Below the pieces are notes generated by a model that saw nothing but the letters and a program-made list of their open reading frames with translations, had not been told where the DNA came from and did not search any database. Below are positions 1 to 7,454 of a DNA stretch of 64,000 nt, in pieces; positions within the stretch are counted from its first letter, which is position 1, and each line of letters opens with the position of its first letter. Source of the stretch: Thiocapsa marina 5811 (GTDB taxonomy: Bacteria > Pseudomonadota > Gammaproteobacteria > Chromatiales > Chromatiaceae); NCBI RefSeq assembly GCF_000223985.1, contig NZ_AFWV01000001.1, forward strand, positions 483,791 through 547,790, read 5' to 3'. The position numbers and the translations under genes were made by a program.

Positions 1-200
1 TGGTACTGCCATTTGAGCAGATGCCCCAGCAGAATTTTCAGCCGACTGATCAACTCCTGGCGATCACGACGCCCCATCGTTTCCAGCTCCTCGACTAAAT
101 GCTCGATGTCCAACTCCTGGAATCGACGTTGCCGGAGCAGCTCCGCGGTCTGTTGTGTCCAGGCATGAATGTCGTGCTCGTAAAGATTGGTCATCGTCAT
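1..200 (-). CDS. DUF29 family protein, N-terminal part (cut by window edge)
   Basis: The reverse complement opens with ATG at 198-200 (a second in-frame ATG lies at 192-194) and reads without a stop to the window edge. Residues such as LYEHDIHAWTQQTAELLR and DIEHLVEELETMGR, then a leucine-rich stretch ending HLLKWQY, are the conserved N-terminal half of DUF29 proteins. This family is small, helical, of unknown function, and strongly amplified in cyanobacteria and purple sulfur bacteria. A C-terminal fragment of another DUF29 gene lies at 48141-48322. Family assignment is firm; function is unknown. Confidence 0.85.
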   Translation of the reverse strand, partial: MTMTNLYEHDIHAWTQQTAELLRQRRFQELDIEHLVEELETMGRRDRQELISRLKILLGHLLKWQY

Positions 201-222
201 TCAGCAATCCTCGTCGTGTCGG

Positions 223-281
223 CTCCCCTCGTTCCCCTCGTTCCCCTCGTTCCCCTCGTTCCCCTCGTTCCCCTCGTTCCC
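223..281. repeat. 9-bp tandem repeat (TTCCCCTCG)n
   Basis: Six consecutive 9-bp units (the first starts CTCCCCTCG) plus five further bases are seen directly, immediately upstream of the DUF29 gene. The unit length keeps frame, so artefactual ORFs run through it on both strands. A perfect microsatellite like this is expected to vary in copy number by replication slippage. Its position just upstream of the start codon at 200 could affect spacing of that gene's promoter. I see no gene between 282 and 488. Confidence 0.95.
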
Positions 282-488
282 AAGCTTCGCTTGGTACCGC
301 TGTCCGCAAAGCCTCGCTTTGCGAATCCCGCGCCACCTCATCAGACATCGCTCGGGCACGTGAAGCAAGCGAGAATCACGGCAACGCAGTCGCGATCGAA
401 CTTCACCTTCCGCTGGTTCGCTCTAGCATGGCACGGGCTCGATGCGCCAAAGATGCGACCGTTTCATCTTAGCCCTTCAGCGTCTCGA

Positions 489-920
489 TCAATCGCTTCT
501 CGCGCCTCTGATGCGCAAGGGACGACCAATCAACTCAGCGCCGTCCACCTCGGCAACCACGCGCAAAACCGTTTCCTCATCCACCTGAAATGGAGACAGG
601 ACCACAACCAACGCGATCCGAAGCAGTTGTTCTTCGGGTACCTCTTCAGGGTTGGTGCTCCTGACTTCTTCAGACGGCGGCAGTAATCCATCCGACTCCA
701 GCAGACAGTGGTCACCCTGCATAATCCTGATTCGCGCCGAAGTAACATCATCACTTTTCGGCAGGATCAGCGTTGAAACCAAGCAAAGCTTGGGGAGTAC
801 CACCGGAAGCGCTTCGGCAACAATAAGATCGCCAAGATAAACGCCGATGAAGCTCTGCTTGTTGCCGATTTCCTGGCGAACGTCATCGCAGTAAATAACC
901 TCAAGCTGACGTCCGGTCAT
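489..920 (-). CDS. DUF6941 family protein, third gene of a toxin-antitoxin operon
   Basis: 143 residues starting MTGRQLEVIYCDDVRQEIGNK. The early YCDDVRQEIGNKQSFIGVY motif and the following beta-strand-rich pattern match the DUF6941 family, whose role is not known. The ATG at 918-920 overlaps the TGA of the helix-turn-helix gene at 917 by four bases, so it is probably translationally coupled to it and co-expressed with the HigB/HigA-like pair upstream. No catalytic motif is visible. The coupling suggests a regulatory or accessory role for the pair, but that is inference. Confidence 0.7.
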   Translation of the reverse strand: MTGRQLEVIYCDDVRQEIGNKQSFIGVYLGDLIVAEALPVVLPKLCLVSTLILPKSDDVTSARIRIMQGDHCLLESDGLLPPSEEVRSTNPEEVPEEQLLRIALVVVLSPFQVDEETVLRVVAEVDGAELIGRPLRIRGARSD

Positions 921-1396
921 GACTGCTTCTCGCGCTTGGCGGCAACAGCATCGGAAATGGTATTGAGGTCCACGGAAAGCGCATCCGCAAGCTTTCGTGC
1001 AGTCGAGAGTAGCGGATCGTCCAACCCGGCCTCGATGCGCGACAATCGCGACTGCGACGTCCCGATCCGTTGTGCCAACTCTTTCTGAGAGAGCCCCTCA
1101 CGCATCCGCAGTGCCGCCAATGACCCATCGGGATATAACGTTTTTGCCAAGCGCCCGCGTGCGTTTGCCAGCGCCCTCGAACGCTTCGGATTCGTTTCAG
1201 CCTCGGCCAACCGCTCCTCGATCGATCGGTAACCTGAAGGCTGAGGTGGATGAACGAACGAGGCTTCCAAACGCATGAAGCTCTTGTCCGATGCTGTCGT
1301 TGGATCCCCGCTGATGATTCGACGGACAAACTCAGGGGATTCCAAGCGCTTGGTAGGAGTTGACGATTCGCTGAGTGAAGTGGTGTTTGGGGTCAT
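917..1396 (-). CDS. XRE-family HTH antitoxin (HigA-like)
   Basis: The C-terminal half carries a clear helix-turn-helix, LRMREGLSQKELAQRIGTSQ followed by SRLSRIEAG, typical of antitoxins that bind their own promoter. Upstream residues (LESPEFV, LEASFVHPPQPSGYRS) look coding, so I prefer the ATG at 1396 (159 residues), which overlaps the toxin's 3' end by 65 bases. A shorter form would start at ATG 1274-1276. It lies directly downstream of the RelE-like toxin, the toxin-first order typical of HigBA. It is likely to neutralise that toxin and repress the operon. The start is uncertain; the domain is not. Confidence 0.8.
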   Translation of the reverse strand: MTPNTTSLSESSTPTKRLESPEFVRRIISGDPTTASDKSFMRLEASFVHPPQPSGYRSIEERLAEAETNPKRSRALANARGRLAKTLYPDGSLAALRMREGLSQKELAQRIGTSQSRLSRIEAGLDDPLLSTARKLADALSVDLNTISDAVAAKREKQS

Positions 1397-1754
1397 AGTC
1401 AAAATCCCTCGGCACGATGCCCAGGATGTAATAGCGCCGTTGCTTGCCATGAAAAGCGTAGATGACGCGATAAGACGCCGCGTCGCCCGCAAAGCCGAAC
1501 AACCGAAGCCGCCAAAGACCATAGTGTTTCCACAGGCTCTCCCAGCGACGCACCTCGAAGTCGAACCCCGCATCATAGCTGCGGTATCGATTTTCCAAGA
1601 GGTGATCAAGTACCGTCTGCGAGGACGCCGCTTCCTCCAGAAAGACGTCGATACCCGCGGCTCCTTTCTCGTCGACCTCATACAGCGCCTCGAGATCTTT
1701 TTCAGCATCCTCATGGATGCTCATGCTGTAGGCGCTGACCCGAGAGTATTTCAT
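1332..1754 (-). CDS. RelE/HigB-like toxin
   Basis: 140 residues. The pattern DFEVRRWESLWKHYGLWRLR, then YRVIYAFHG and YYILGIVPRDFDYDP, fits a RelE/ParE-superfamily mRNA interferase fold, with basic and aromatic residues spread along beta strands. An internal methionine (MSIHEDAEKDL, residue 11) is an alternative start. The gene precedes and overlaps the HTH antitoxin, forming a toxin-first module. Expected activity is ribosome-dependent mRNA cleavage; catalytic residues cannot be assigned with certainty here. Confidence 0.75.
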   Translation of the reverse strand: MKYSRVSAYSMSIHEDAEKDLEALYEVDEKGAAGIDVFLEEAASSQTVLDHLLENRYRSYDAGFDFEVRRWESLWKHYGLWRLRLFGFAGDAASYRVIYAFHGKQRRYYILGIVPRDFDYDPKHHFTQRIVNSYQALGIP

Positions 1755-1810
1755 ACCGTCCTCGGTATGGCTATGTGGTTTTTCATGTTCCTTCGCAAGC
1801 GTGCTGGCGC

Positions 1811-4309
1811 CTACGGCTGCGCGACCTCGATCGCCACCCGACTGACCTCCAAAATCTCCTCCAGCGGAATCGGCGCCGGCCCGCCGTTGCGCAGAGCTTC
1901 CACAAAGGCGGCGGCGCAGGCGCGCTGTCCCTTGTCCTGGCGCCAGAGGTTCATGGACTTGAAGCCGGGCCAGCCGAAGCCGACGAGGCGACGGAAGTTG
2001 TCCAGTTGTAGCACCCGTCCGGCGGCGAAGACCTCGAGCCGCTCTTTCGGGAACGCTTTGCTGCCGTTGGCGAGGTAATGCACGGTGCCGATCGAGCCGT
2101 CGGAAAAGCTCAGGCTGATGCTGACCGAATCACCGGTTGCCGAGTCCATCGCCAGTGCCTCGGCGCGCGCGATCGGTGCGTCGGCCAGAAACCGCAGCAG
2201 ATCGACAAAGTGGCAGGCTTCGCCGATGATGCGCCCGCCGCCGACCGCCGGATCCTGCGTCCAGTGATCCGCCGGGATCGCCCCCGCGTTCACCGTCATC
2301 ACAAACGCCTTCGGCCCGGTCACACCCGCCAGCAGCGCCTTCATCTTCTGCACCTGCGGCGCGAACCGGCGATTGAAGCCGACCATCAAAAGAGGCACTG
2401 AGGGGGAAGGCACTGAGGCATTAGCAGAAGGCACTGAGGCACTAAGGCACTGAGGCACTGCGGGCTCACCCCCACTCTGCTCATTGCCGCCCTGCCTCAG
2501 TGCCTCAGTGCCTCTCTCACTCGCCGAACTCGCTCCCACGCTCCGCGTGGGAGTGTAGTCCCGACGCTCCGCGTCCCGTGCCACCAACCCCAGCGCAACC
2601 TCAATCTCCCCCAACTCCCCCAACGTCAAACACAACGGCTTCTCGACAAACACCGCCTTCCCCGCCGCCAAGCCCTGCAAAACCATCCGTGCATGGCTGT
2701 CGTGCCGAGTCGTGACCACCAGGGCATCCGAATCCGGATCCGTAAACAGCGCCTCCGTATCCGTCGTCGTGCGCGCGAAGCCGAACTTCTTCCCGGCATG
2801 GACCCCGCTCACCCCGCCGCTGGAGGCGACTGCGACCAAGCGTGCGCCCGCGGCCTTGAAGGCGGGGATCAGCACGCCGGATGCGTAGTTCCCGGAGCCG
2901 ATGAAGCTTAGAGAAGGCACTGAGGCACCGGAAGAAGGCACTGAGGCACTGAGGGACTGAGGGACTAAGTGCTCGAACGCCCCCCTCTTCTCAGTGCCTA
3001 AGTGCCTAAGTGCCTCAGTGCCTTGCAAAGGAACCGTCCTAGCCAGCAACCGCCCCTCATCCCCACCGGGATACTCCAGCACAATCCCCAACGAAGGCTC
3101 GGCGCCGCCGACCACCGCATAGGCCCGCTCGGCATCGCCCAACGCGAACCGATGCGACACCAACGGCCCGACATCAAGCCGCCCGTCGGCCAGCATGTCC
3201 AGCACCGCCTCGAAGTTGCGCTGCTCGGTCCAGCGCACGAAGCCCATCGGATAATCTTGCCCCTGCTCCTCGTAGAGCGGGTCATAACGCCCCGGCCCGT
3301 AGGAGCAGGAGACCTGAAAGCTCAGCTCCTTCTCGTAGAAATCAGCCCGCGACAGCTCTAGCCCGACCACGCCCACCAGCACGATCCGCCCGCGCTTGCG
3401 GGACATGAGCGCCGCCTGATGCACCGGCCCGTTGCTGCGGGTCGCGGCCGTGATGATCACGGCATCTACCCCGCGTCCGCGCGAGAAGCCCTCGGCGACT
3501 GCCACCGGATCCTGACCGGCCGACAGATCCACCGTCTCGGCACCGAACTGCCGCGCCAACGCCAGCTTCGTCGGATCCATGTCGATGCCCAACACCCGGC
3601 AGCCGTGCGCTCGCAGCAGTTGGACCGTCATCAATCCGATTAACCCAAGCCCAGTCACCACCACAGCCTCGCCCAGCGTCGGCGCCGCCAGCCGAATCCC
3701 CTGCAAGGCTATGGCTCCGATCACGGTAAAGGCCGCCGCCTCATCCGAGACCGCGTCCGGGATCCGCGCGCAGAGGTTCACAGGCACGCTCACCATCTCG
3801 GCGTGTTTGCCGTTGGATGCGACACGATCGCCAACACGAAAAGGCACTGAGGCACTAAGGCACTGAGGCACTAAGTGCCCGTCCGAGCCCCTCTGCTCAG
3901 TGCCTTCCTGCCTCAGTGCCTCAGTGCCTTTTCCCCCTCCCTGCCTCAGTGCCTCAGTGCCTATCTTCTCAGTGCCTCTCCTCCCTGCCCCAGTGCCTAT
4001 GCTCTCCACCACCCCGACATTGCAATATCCCAACGCGAGCGGCTGCCCTAGCTTATTGCGCACTGCCTCCACCGTTGGCACCAAACCGTCGGTCTTCACC
4101 TTCTCCAGCACCTGCCGCACCTTATCCGGCTGCTGGCGCGCCTTCTCCAACGGATTGGCCTTGCCGAAGTCCACTACCATGCGCTCCGTCCCCGCGGAGA
4201 TCAGCGAGCATGTGGTCCGGATCAACACAGCCCCGCGTCCGACGCGCGGGCAAGGCACCTCGGCAAGCTCGGTGCTGCCGTCTTGAAGATTCTGGAGGAT
4301 TTGTTTCAC
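1811..4309 (-). CDS. Bi-domain oxidoreductase: Zn-alcohol-dehydrogenase-like plus Gfo/Idh/MocA, with three in-frame repeat insertions
   Basis: 832 residues. Residues 1-425 are an MDR alcohol-dehydrogenase-like domain (LISAGTERMVVDFGKANPLE near 38-57; Rossmann VVVTGLGLIGLMTVQLL near 216). Residues from about 466 on are a Gfo/Idh/MocA domain (LSFIGSGNYASGVLIPAF; FVEKPLCLT; MVGFNRRFAPQV; GEACHFVDLL). This fusion is typical of O-antigen/EPS loci and probably oxidises or reduces a sugar intermediate. It exceeds the usual length of about 710-720 because three repeat-coded segments (about residues 108-156, 426-466, 575-639) interrupt the domains. All three keep frame, so the gene may still work. ATG start at 4309. 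Confidence 0.85.
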   Translation of the reverse strand: MKQILQNLQDGSTELAEVPCPRVGRGAVLIRTTCSLISAGTERMVVDFGKANPLEKARQQPDKVRQVLEKVKTDGLVPTVEAVRNKLGQPLALGYCNVGVVESIGTGAGRRGTEKIGTEALRQGGGKGTEALRQEGTEQRGSDGHLVPQCLSASVPFRVGDRVASNGKHAEMVSVPVNLCARIPDAVSDEAAAFTVIGAIALQGIRLAAPTLGEAVVVTGLGLIGLMTVQLLRAHGCRVLGIDMDPTKLALARQFGAETVDLSAGQDPVAVAEGFSRGRGVDAVIITAATRSNGPVHQAALMSRKRGRIVLVGVVGLELSRADFYEKELSFQVSCSYGPGRYDPLYEEQGQDYPMGFVRWTEQRNFEAVLDMLADGRLDVGPLVSHRFALGDAERAYAVVGGAEPSLGIVLEYPGGDEGRLLARTVPLQGTEALRHLGTEKRGAFEHLVPQSLSASVPSSGASVPSLSFIGSGNYASGVLIPAFKAAGARLVAVASSGGVSGVHAGKKFGFARTTTDTEALFTDPDSDALVVTTRHDSHARMVLQGLAAGKAVFVEKPLCLTLGELGEIEVALGLVARDAERRDYTPTRSVGASSASERGTEALRQGGNEQSGGEPAVPQCLSASVPSANASVPSPSVPLLMVGFNRRFAPQVQKMKALLAGVTGPKAFVMTVNAGAIPADHWTQDPAVGGGRIIGEACHFVDLLRFLADAPIARAEALAMDSATGDSVSISLSFSDGSIGTVHYLANGSKAFPKERLEVFAAGRVLQLDNFRRLVGFGWPGFKSMNLWRQDKGQRACAAAFVEALRNGGPAPIPLEEILEVSRVAIEVAQP
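2392..2585 (-). repeat. In-frame repeat insertion 3: GGCACTGA array plus GCTCCCACG palindrome element
   Basis: Within the oxidoreductase gene, 8-bp units GGCACTGA/GGCACTAA occur in tandem (2402-2460), followed by the reverse-complement units GCCTCAGT (2493-2515). Then comes a copy of the palindromic element GCTCCCACGCTCCGCGTGGG (2529-2580). On the coding strand this encodes peptide stretches such as TPTRSVGA and GTEALRQ and VPQCLSASVP. The surrounding Gfo/Idh/MocA sequence (EVALGLVA before, LLMVGFNRR after) is normal, so about 63 residues are extra. Confidence 0.9.
2912..3030 (-). repeat. In-frame repeat insertion 2: GGCACTGA array between the two enzyme domains
   Basis: Direct units GGCACTGA at 2915-2965 face inverted units AGTGCCTA/AGTGCCTC at 2991-3025. 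The two arms can form a long hairpin. The segment falls exactly at the linker between the dehydrogenase domain and the Gfo/Idh/MocA domain and encodes GTEALRHLGTEKRG...VPQSLSASVP without a stop. Confidence 0.9.
3840..4012 (-). repeat. In-frame repeat insertion 1: GGCACTGA array in the dehydrogenase domain
   Basis: Four direct units (GGCACTGA/GGCACTAA, 3842-3875) are followed by several blocks of inverted units (CTCAGTGCC, 3896-4002). The insertion lies between VGVVESIGTG and FRVGDRVASNGKHAE, which are contiguous in ordinary family members. About 49 residues are added and the reading frame is kept. Confidence 0.9.
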
Positions 4310-4665
4310 TGCGATCCCGATTCAATGCGAAAAATGCTAACGGATGTGGCCGCGAGGATCCTGTCGGCCGTGTAGAACACGGACCCCGTGAAGAACTGCG
4401 CTCGGCGGCTCACGAGCAAAGCCGCGCCGAAATTGGCTGAAGCCCAACCCACTGCCATGCGACGCGGAGCGGTACTCGCGACCACGCTCCACTTGGCTAT
4501 GCAGCCGGGAACCTCACCGCGTCACTGCCATCAGGCCGCCACGCGCCGCCGCAACCGATCCGCGAAGCAGAGCGTCGGGCGACCCTCCCCGGCGAAGCAT
4601 CGGCGCGAGTTCATGCTCACCTCGCCAGATCCCACCAACATCCGCCTGACTCAGATCCCCGCCCC
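4310..4665. other. 356-bp spacer, no gene recognised
   Basis: I translated both strands by eye and found no conserved motif. Short open stretches on the minus strand lack any family signature. It may hold decayed DNA from the polysaccharide locus. Confidence 0.5.
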
Positions 4666-5220
4666 TCACCCCGCCTTCCGCAACTCCGCCACCAACAACA
4701 CCCGAAACCGATCCAACCCCGGCACCAAATTCACCAACCGCTCATACACCCACCCGACCAAATACGTCGGAGCCGAGAACCGCAGATACTCCGGCCGCCC
4801 CTCGATCAGATCGACGCGCACCACATCCAGACCCGCACCCGCCGCCTACCGCGCGATATCCGCCCGTGAATTAGCCCGATACCCTGTCGGAAAGACATCA
4901 TCCGACGCCCTGCCCCGCCAACGCACCACCCAGCGGTGAAACGCATGCGGCGTCAGCTGAGCGATCAGCGGAACATAGCGCCATTTGTTCGGAGTCTTCC
5001 CGAGCAACACCCCGCCCGGCCGCAACACCCGCGCGACCTCCGCAAAGACCCGCGCCGGATCCGGAAGATGCTCAAGCACGTTGTCCGCAAACACCAGATC
5101 AAAGCTGCCGTCCGGATAGGGAATGGACTCGCCGACCCCGACCCGCCCCTCATCCAGGTAGGGATTCTCGACCACCCGTGGATCCGGATCGATCCCCCAG
5201 ATGCGCCGTGCACGTCCATC
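4666..5220 (-). pseudogene. Class I SAM-dependent methyltransferase remnant
   Basis: The minus strand encodes GESIPYPDGSFDLVFADNVLEHLPDPARV, then VLRPGGVLLGKTPNKW, the core of a Methyltransf_11-type enzyme. An in-frame TAG at 4846-4848 follows RADIAR, after which the same frame resumes (AGLDVVRVDLIEGRPEYLRF) to a TGA at 4666-4668. The N-terminal SAM-binding glycine motif is missing: only RIWGIDPDPRVVENP remains before the sequence joins the next gene. Both 5' truncation and nonsense mutation make it a pseudogene. It resembles the intact methyltransferase at 17588-18364 (shared TPNK motif and downstream order). Confidence 0.8.
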
Positions 5221-5222
5221 GA

Positions 5223-5534
5223 CTAGGAACCCGCCGATTTCAAAACCATCCGCACGGTTCTTCCTAACTCGTCGTACTCCCTTTCCATCTCGCGGGCTGC
5301 CTCTTGCATGGCGGCTGTCGGCTCACCAGGCACGAAAAGGGTCACCAAGGCTTCACCAGGCAGCGCAAAGGAGACTTCACCGCGCAGCCCAGAGAGGCCG
5401 AAACGATCTTCGAAATGCTCGACCGCAAATGCTACAAGTTCATTCATATCCTTACTCCAACTCTTAACCCCTTCGGAAACATCGATCTGGAGATTTATCT
5501 TCGCCTTCGCGTCCCGAGTATCCACTAACGGCAC
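5223..5534 (-). CDS. Hypothetical protein with MITE at its 5' end
   Basis: The conserved-looking part reads DAKAKINLQIDVSEGVKSW then MNELVAFAVEHFEDRFG and ends RTVRMVLKSAGS before TAG. I chose the GTG at 5532-5534. An ATG at 5445-5447 is the next candidate, and the original start may have been displaced by the repeat element inserted at 5549-5657. An apparent longer ORF running through that element is an artefact. No family recognised; acidic/amphipathic helices are likely. It could be broken. Confidence 0.4.
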   Translation of the reverse strand: MPLVDTRDAKAKINLQIDVSEGVKSWSKDMNELVAFAVEHFEDRFGLSGLRGEVSFALPGEALVTLFVPGEPTAAMQEAAREMEREYDELGRTVRMVLKSAGS

Positions 5535-5548
5535 CAATAAACCATGAT

Positions 5549-5657
5549 TAAGGTGATTTCCGGGAAAGCATCGACCAACATGTAGGGGCGACTTTAGTCG
5601 CCCGGTAAGCATTGGCAACACGCACGGCCGGGATGATCATTCCCGGAAATCGCCTAA
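5549..5657. mobile_element. MITE-like element, 103 bp, TAA target duplication
   Basis: The element runs 5552-5654 from GGTGATTTCCGGGAA to TTCCCGGAAATCGCC, imperfect terminal inverted repeats, and is flanked by TAA on both sides (5549-5551 and 5655-5657). Inside is a palindrome GGGCGACTTTAGTCGCCC and a segment GCATTGGCAACACGCACGG shared with copies at 37789 and 47160. No ORF of its own, so it must have been moved by a transposase encoded elsewhere. Confidence 0.85.
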
Positions 5658-5689
5658 ACAGTATCCCGCGGCTCAAGATCCGGTGAGGT

Positions 5690-5815
5690 GGCATCCAATC
5701 CCGCCTTATACGCGACGGATCAAAGCCCCAAGCCCCAATCACGCACCGCCCGCCCGCTATCATCCCTGTACGCGCATGCCAGATCCACGTCCATAAACTG
5801 CCGGATCCGCAATTG
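5690..5815 (-). pseudogene. Decayed fragment of a GT2 glycosyltransferase
   Basis: Spread over different minus-strand frames are IADPAVYG, AYRDDSGRAVRDW and GFDPSRIRRDWMPPH. They align in order with FADPRVMAVYG, SDPTRVVRHW and PFDPTRLRRGWMPPH of the intact glycosyltransferase at 6105-6881. Only about 40 codons survive, with at least two frameshifts. Confidence 0.6.
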
Positions 5816-5865
5816 CCGTCTCGGAACGTGCCACCACCTCCGAGTCGGCATAGCAATCCTTGTCC

Positions 5866-6019
5866 CAGAGCGTTACGGCGGAGCGCCGTGATTCTGCCTT
5901 TGGACGAACTTACGGCCCTACTGGAAGACCTCGACGATTTGGCCGCTGTGGCCGAACGGCGCGACGAGCCCAGCGTTTCGCATACTGATCTGCTCGACGG
6001 GCTCGAGCGCGGGTGGTGA
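5866..6019 (+). pseudogene. Phd/YefM-type antitoxin C-terminal remnant
   Basis: The plus strand encodes VILPLDELTALLEDLDDLAAVAERR and ends in DGLERGW before TGA. The VILPLDEL..LLE pattern is the end of the DNA-binding domain and the toxin-binding helix of Phd/YefM antitoxins. The N-terminal half is absent or frameshifted (GIAILVPERYGG in another frame just upstream). No partner toxin is seen beside it. Confidence 0.45.
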
Positions 6020-6104
6020 CCGCAGCGTGGCTCTCCTTGCCCTGGATTCCGGCCTCCCGACCGGCATGCCTCTTCCCTTCATCATGTCGTCCCGTCCCGC
6101 GCCC

Positions 6105-6881
6105 TCAGCCGCGCTGAAAAAACTGCGGCACCTTGGACAGATTCTTCCACGCCAGCGCGCCCACCGCCCCCATCGGCCCCAGGCTCAGCGCGTCGCCCCG
6201 GCCCTGGCGGCGCAGGATCTGGTAATCCTCCCAGGACTTGCGGGCGATGTGCCTCAAGTTGCGGTTGCTCTTGCCACCGAGGCGCATGCGCACCAGCACC
6301 TGGGGCAGATACACCACCCGCCCCTCCAGCCGGCTCAGCACCCGCAGCATCAGGTCGTAATCCGCCGCGATGCGATAGCGGGTATCGAAGCCCCCCAGCC
6401 GCTCATACACCGCGCGGCGTAGATACAGGGTCGGATGCGGCGGCATCCACCCGCGGCGCAGGCGCGTCGGGTCGAAGGGCCCCGCCCGCCAGTGGCGCAC
6501 CACCCGCGTCGGGTCGCTCTGGCTGACGTACTCCAGGTCGCCATACACCGCCATGACCCTCGGGTCGGCGAAGGCCGCGGCGATGCGCGCCAACACCTCG
6601 CGGTCGCCATAGACATCGTCGCCATGCAGCACGCCCACCACCTCGCCACTGGCCTGGGCCAGGCCCTTGTTCAGGGCGTAATAGATACCCTGATCCGGCT
6701 CGCTGACCAGGACCGCCAACTGGGCCTGGCGCGCCCTCAGCACCGCCAGGGTGCCGTCCGGGCTAGCGCCGTCGATGACGATCTGCTCGCGGTCGGGATA
6801 GGTCTGCGCGGCCACAGCATCCAGGCAGGCGCCGACCGTGGCGGCGCATTCAAAGGTGGCCGTGATGATGGAAATCTTCAT
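6105..6881 (-). CDS. Glycosyltransferase family 2
   Basis: 258 residues from ATG at 6881. MKISIITATFECAATVGACLDAV opens a GT-A fold. VIDGASPDGT near residue 36, SEPDQGIYYALNKGLAQASG near 60 and LHGDDVYGD near 85 (DDx metal/nucleotide-sugar site) define the GT2 (WcaA-like) catalytic core. It likely adds one sugar to the lipid-linked repeat unit at the inner membrane. Paralogues sit at 10068-10817 (nonsense-mutated) and 5690-5815 (fragment). It is flanked downstream by repeats and fragments, so this is an island of intact sequence in a decaying zone. Confidence 0.9.
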   Translation of the reverse strand: MKISIITATFECAATVGACLDAVAAQTYPDREQIVIDGASPDGTLAVLRARQAQLAVLVSEPDQGIYYALNKGLAQASGEVVGVLHGDDVYGDREVLARIAAAFADPRVMAVYGDLEYVSQSDPTRVVRHWRAGPFDPTRLRRGWMPPHPTLYLRRAVYERLGGFDTRYRIAADYDLMLRVLSRLEGRVVYLPQVLVRMRLGGKSNRNLRHIARKSWEDYQILRRQGRGDALSLGPMGAVGALAWKNLSKVPQFFQRG

Positions 6882-6939
6882 GGTTTATCACTTGGTATGG
6901 TTGCTCTCCTGCGTCTCGACTCAGTGCACCGCCACCTTG

Positions 6940-6990
6940 AAAGCCGGCACCGCCGGTGACCAGGATGCGTTTGCGCAGGGCGTATTTCAT
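6940..6990 (-). pseudogene. N-terminal fragment of an NAD-dependent sugar epimerase/decarboxylase
   Basis: Starting at an ATG (6988-6990) the minus strand reads [17 protein letters not shown], the Rossmann GGxGF start of a UDP-glucuronate decarboxylase-type SDR, and then diverges into unrelated sequence. It matches the start of the broken gene at 12325-13119 ([19 protein letters not shown]). Confidence 0.65.
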
Positions 6991-7032
6991 GGTTTCTCTA
7001 TCATTGACGACGCCAGGCCGTCGCCGTTTCTT

Positions 7033-7120
7033 TCAAAGTGCTCGCAGGGCCCAGGGCAGCGCCAGGCTGCCATCGCTGCGCGCAGCGTCGAGGTCGCGCA
7101 CGTAGAGGACGTTGCCGGAA
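7033..7120 (-). pseudogene. C-terminal fragment of an FkbM-type methyltransferase
   Basis: The minus strand encodes GNVLYVRDLDAARSDGSLAL and ends ALRAL before TGA at 7033-7035. This corresponds to GGGNTLYVRDAARLAERV at the end of the intact FkbM methyltransferase at 13216-14106. Together with the epimerase start at 6940-6990 it preserves the same gene order as 12.3-14.1 kb. Confidence 0.55.
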
Positions 7121-7187
7121 GCGTGGCCATAAAAAAAATGAGAATGCGCTTAAAACAGTAGTCACAATTCATCGGAGGTCACTCAAG

Positions 7188-7454
7188 ATGCAGGTCGCCG
7201 TCCGCGAACTAAAAGCCCATCTCTCGCGCATCCTGTCCCGCGCCCAGGGCGGGGAGCCAATCGAGGTCACCTCGCACAACCGGTTGATCGCCCGTATCGT
7301 CGGCATCCCGGGCGACACGGCTGACGGCCTGCGTGCGCCGATCGCCAATGGCACCCTGTCCTGGAACGGCCGTAAGCCGTGTCCGGCGGCGCCGGTCGAA
7401 CTAACCGCGCAGGGTACCCCCGTCAGCCGAATGGTCGCGGAGGATCGCGGTTGA
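7188..7454 (+). CDS. Phd/YefM-family antitoxin
   Basis: 88 residues, ATG at 7188 with a strong ribosome-binding site (GGAGG at 7174-7178). MQVAVRELKAHLSRILSRAQGG, then PIEVTSHNRLIARIVGIPG is the typical Phd N-terminal dimerisation and DNA-binding domain. The C-terminal tail should wrap the toxin. It overlaps the downstream PIN toxin start (TTGA, 7451-7454), so the pair is coupled. It is one of few plus-strand genes in this half of the window, which suggests an independently acquired module. Confidence 0.85.
   Translation: MQVAVRELKAHLSRILSRAQGGEPIEVTSHNRLIARIVGIPGDTADGLRAPIANGTLSWNGRKPCPAAPVELTAQGTPVSRMVAEDRG

Noticed and set aside
99..686. A proline/leucine-rich ORF (VPLVPLVPL) as a structural repeat protein
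   Set aside because: The peptide repeat is only the translation of the 9-bp DNA microsatellite, and the flanks overlap DUF29 and DUF6941 genes on the other strand.
2392..4012. GGCACTGA arrays as a CRISPR or as random assembly noise
   Set aside because: Units are 8 bp without spacers, so not CRISPR. Three separate in-frame arrays with normal protein sequence between them argue against simple assembly error.
4310..4665. A possible decayed heparinase or glycosyltransferase gene, expected from similar loci
   Set aside because: I could not find any matching motif in six frames, so no call is made.
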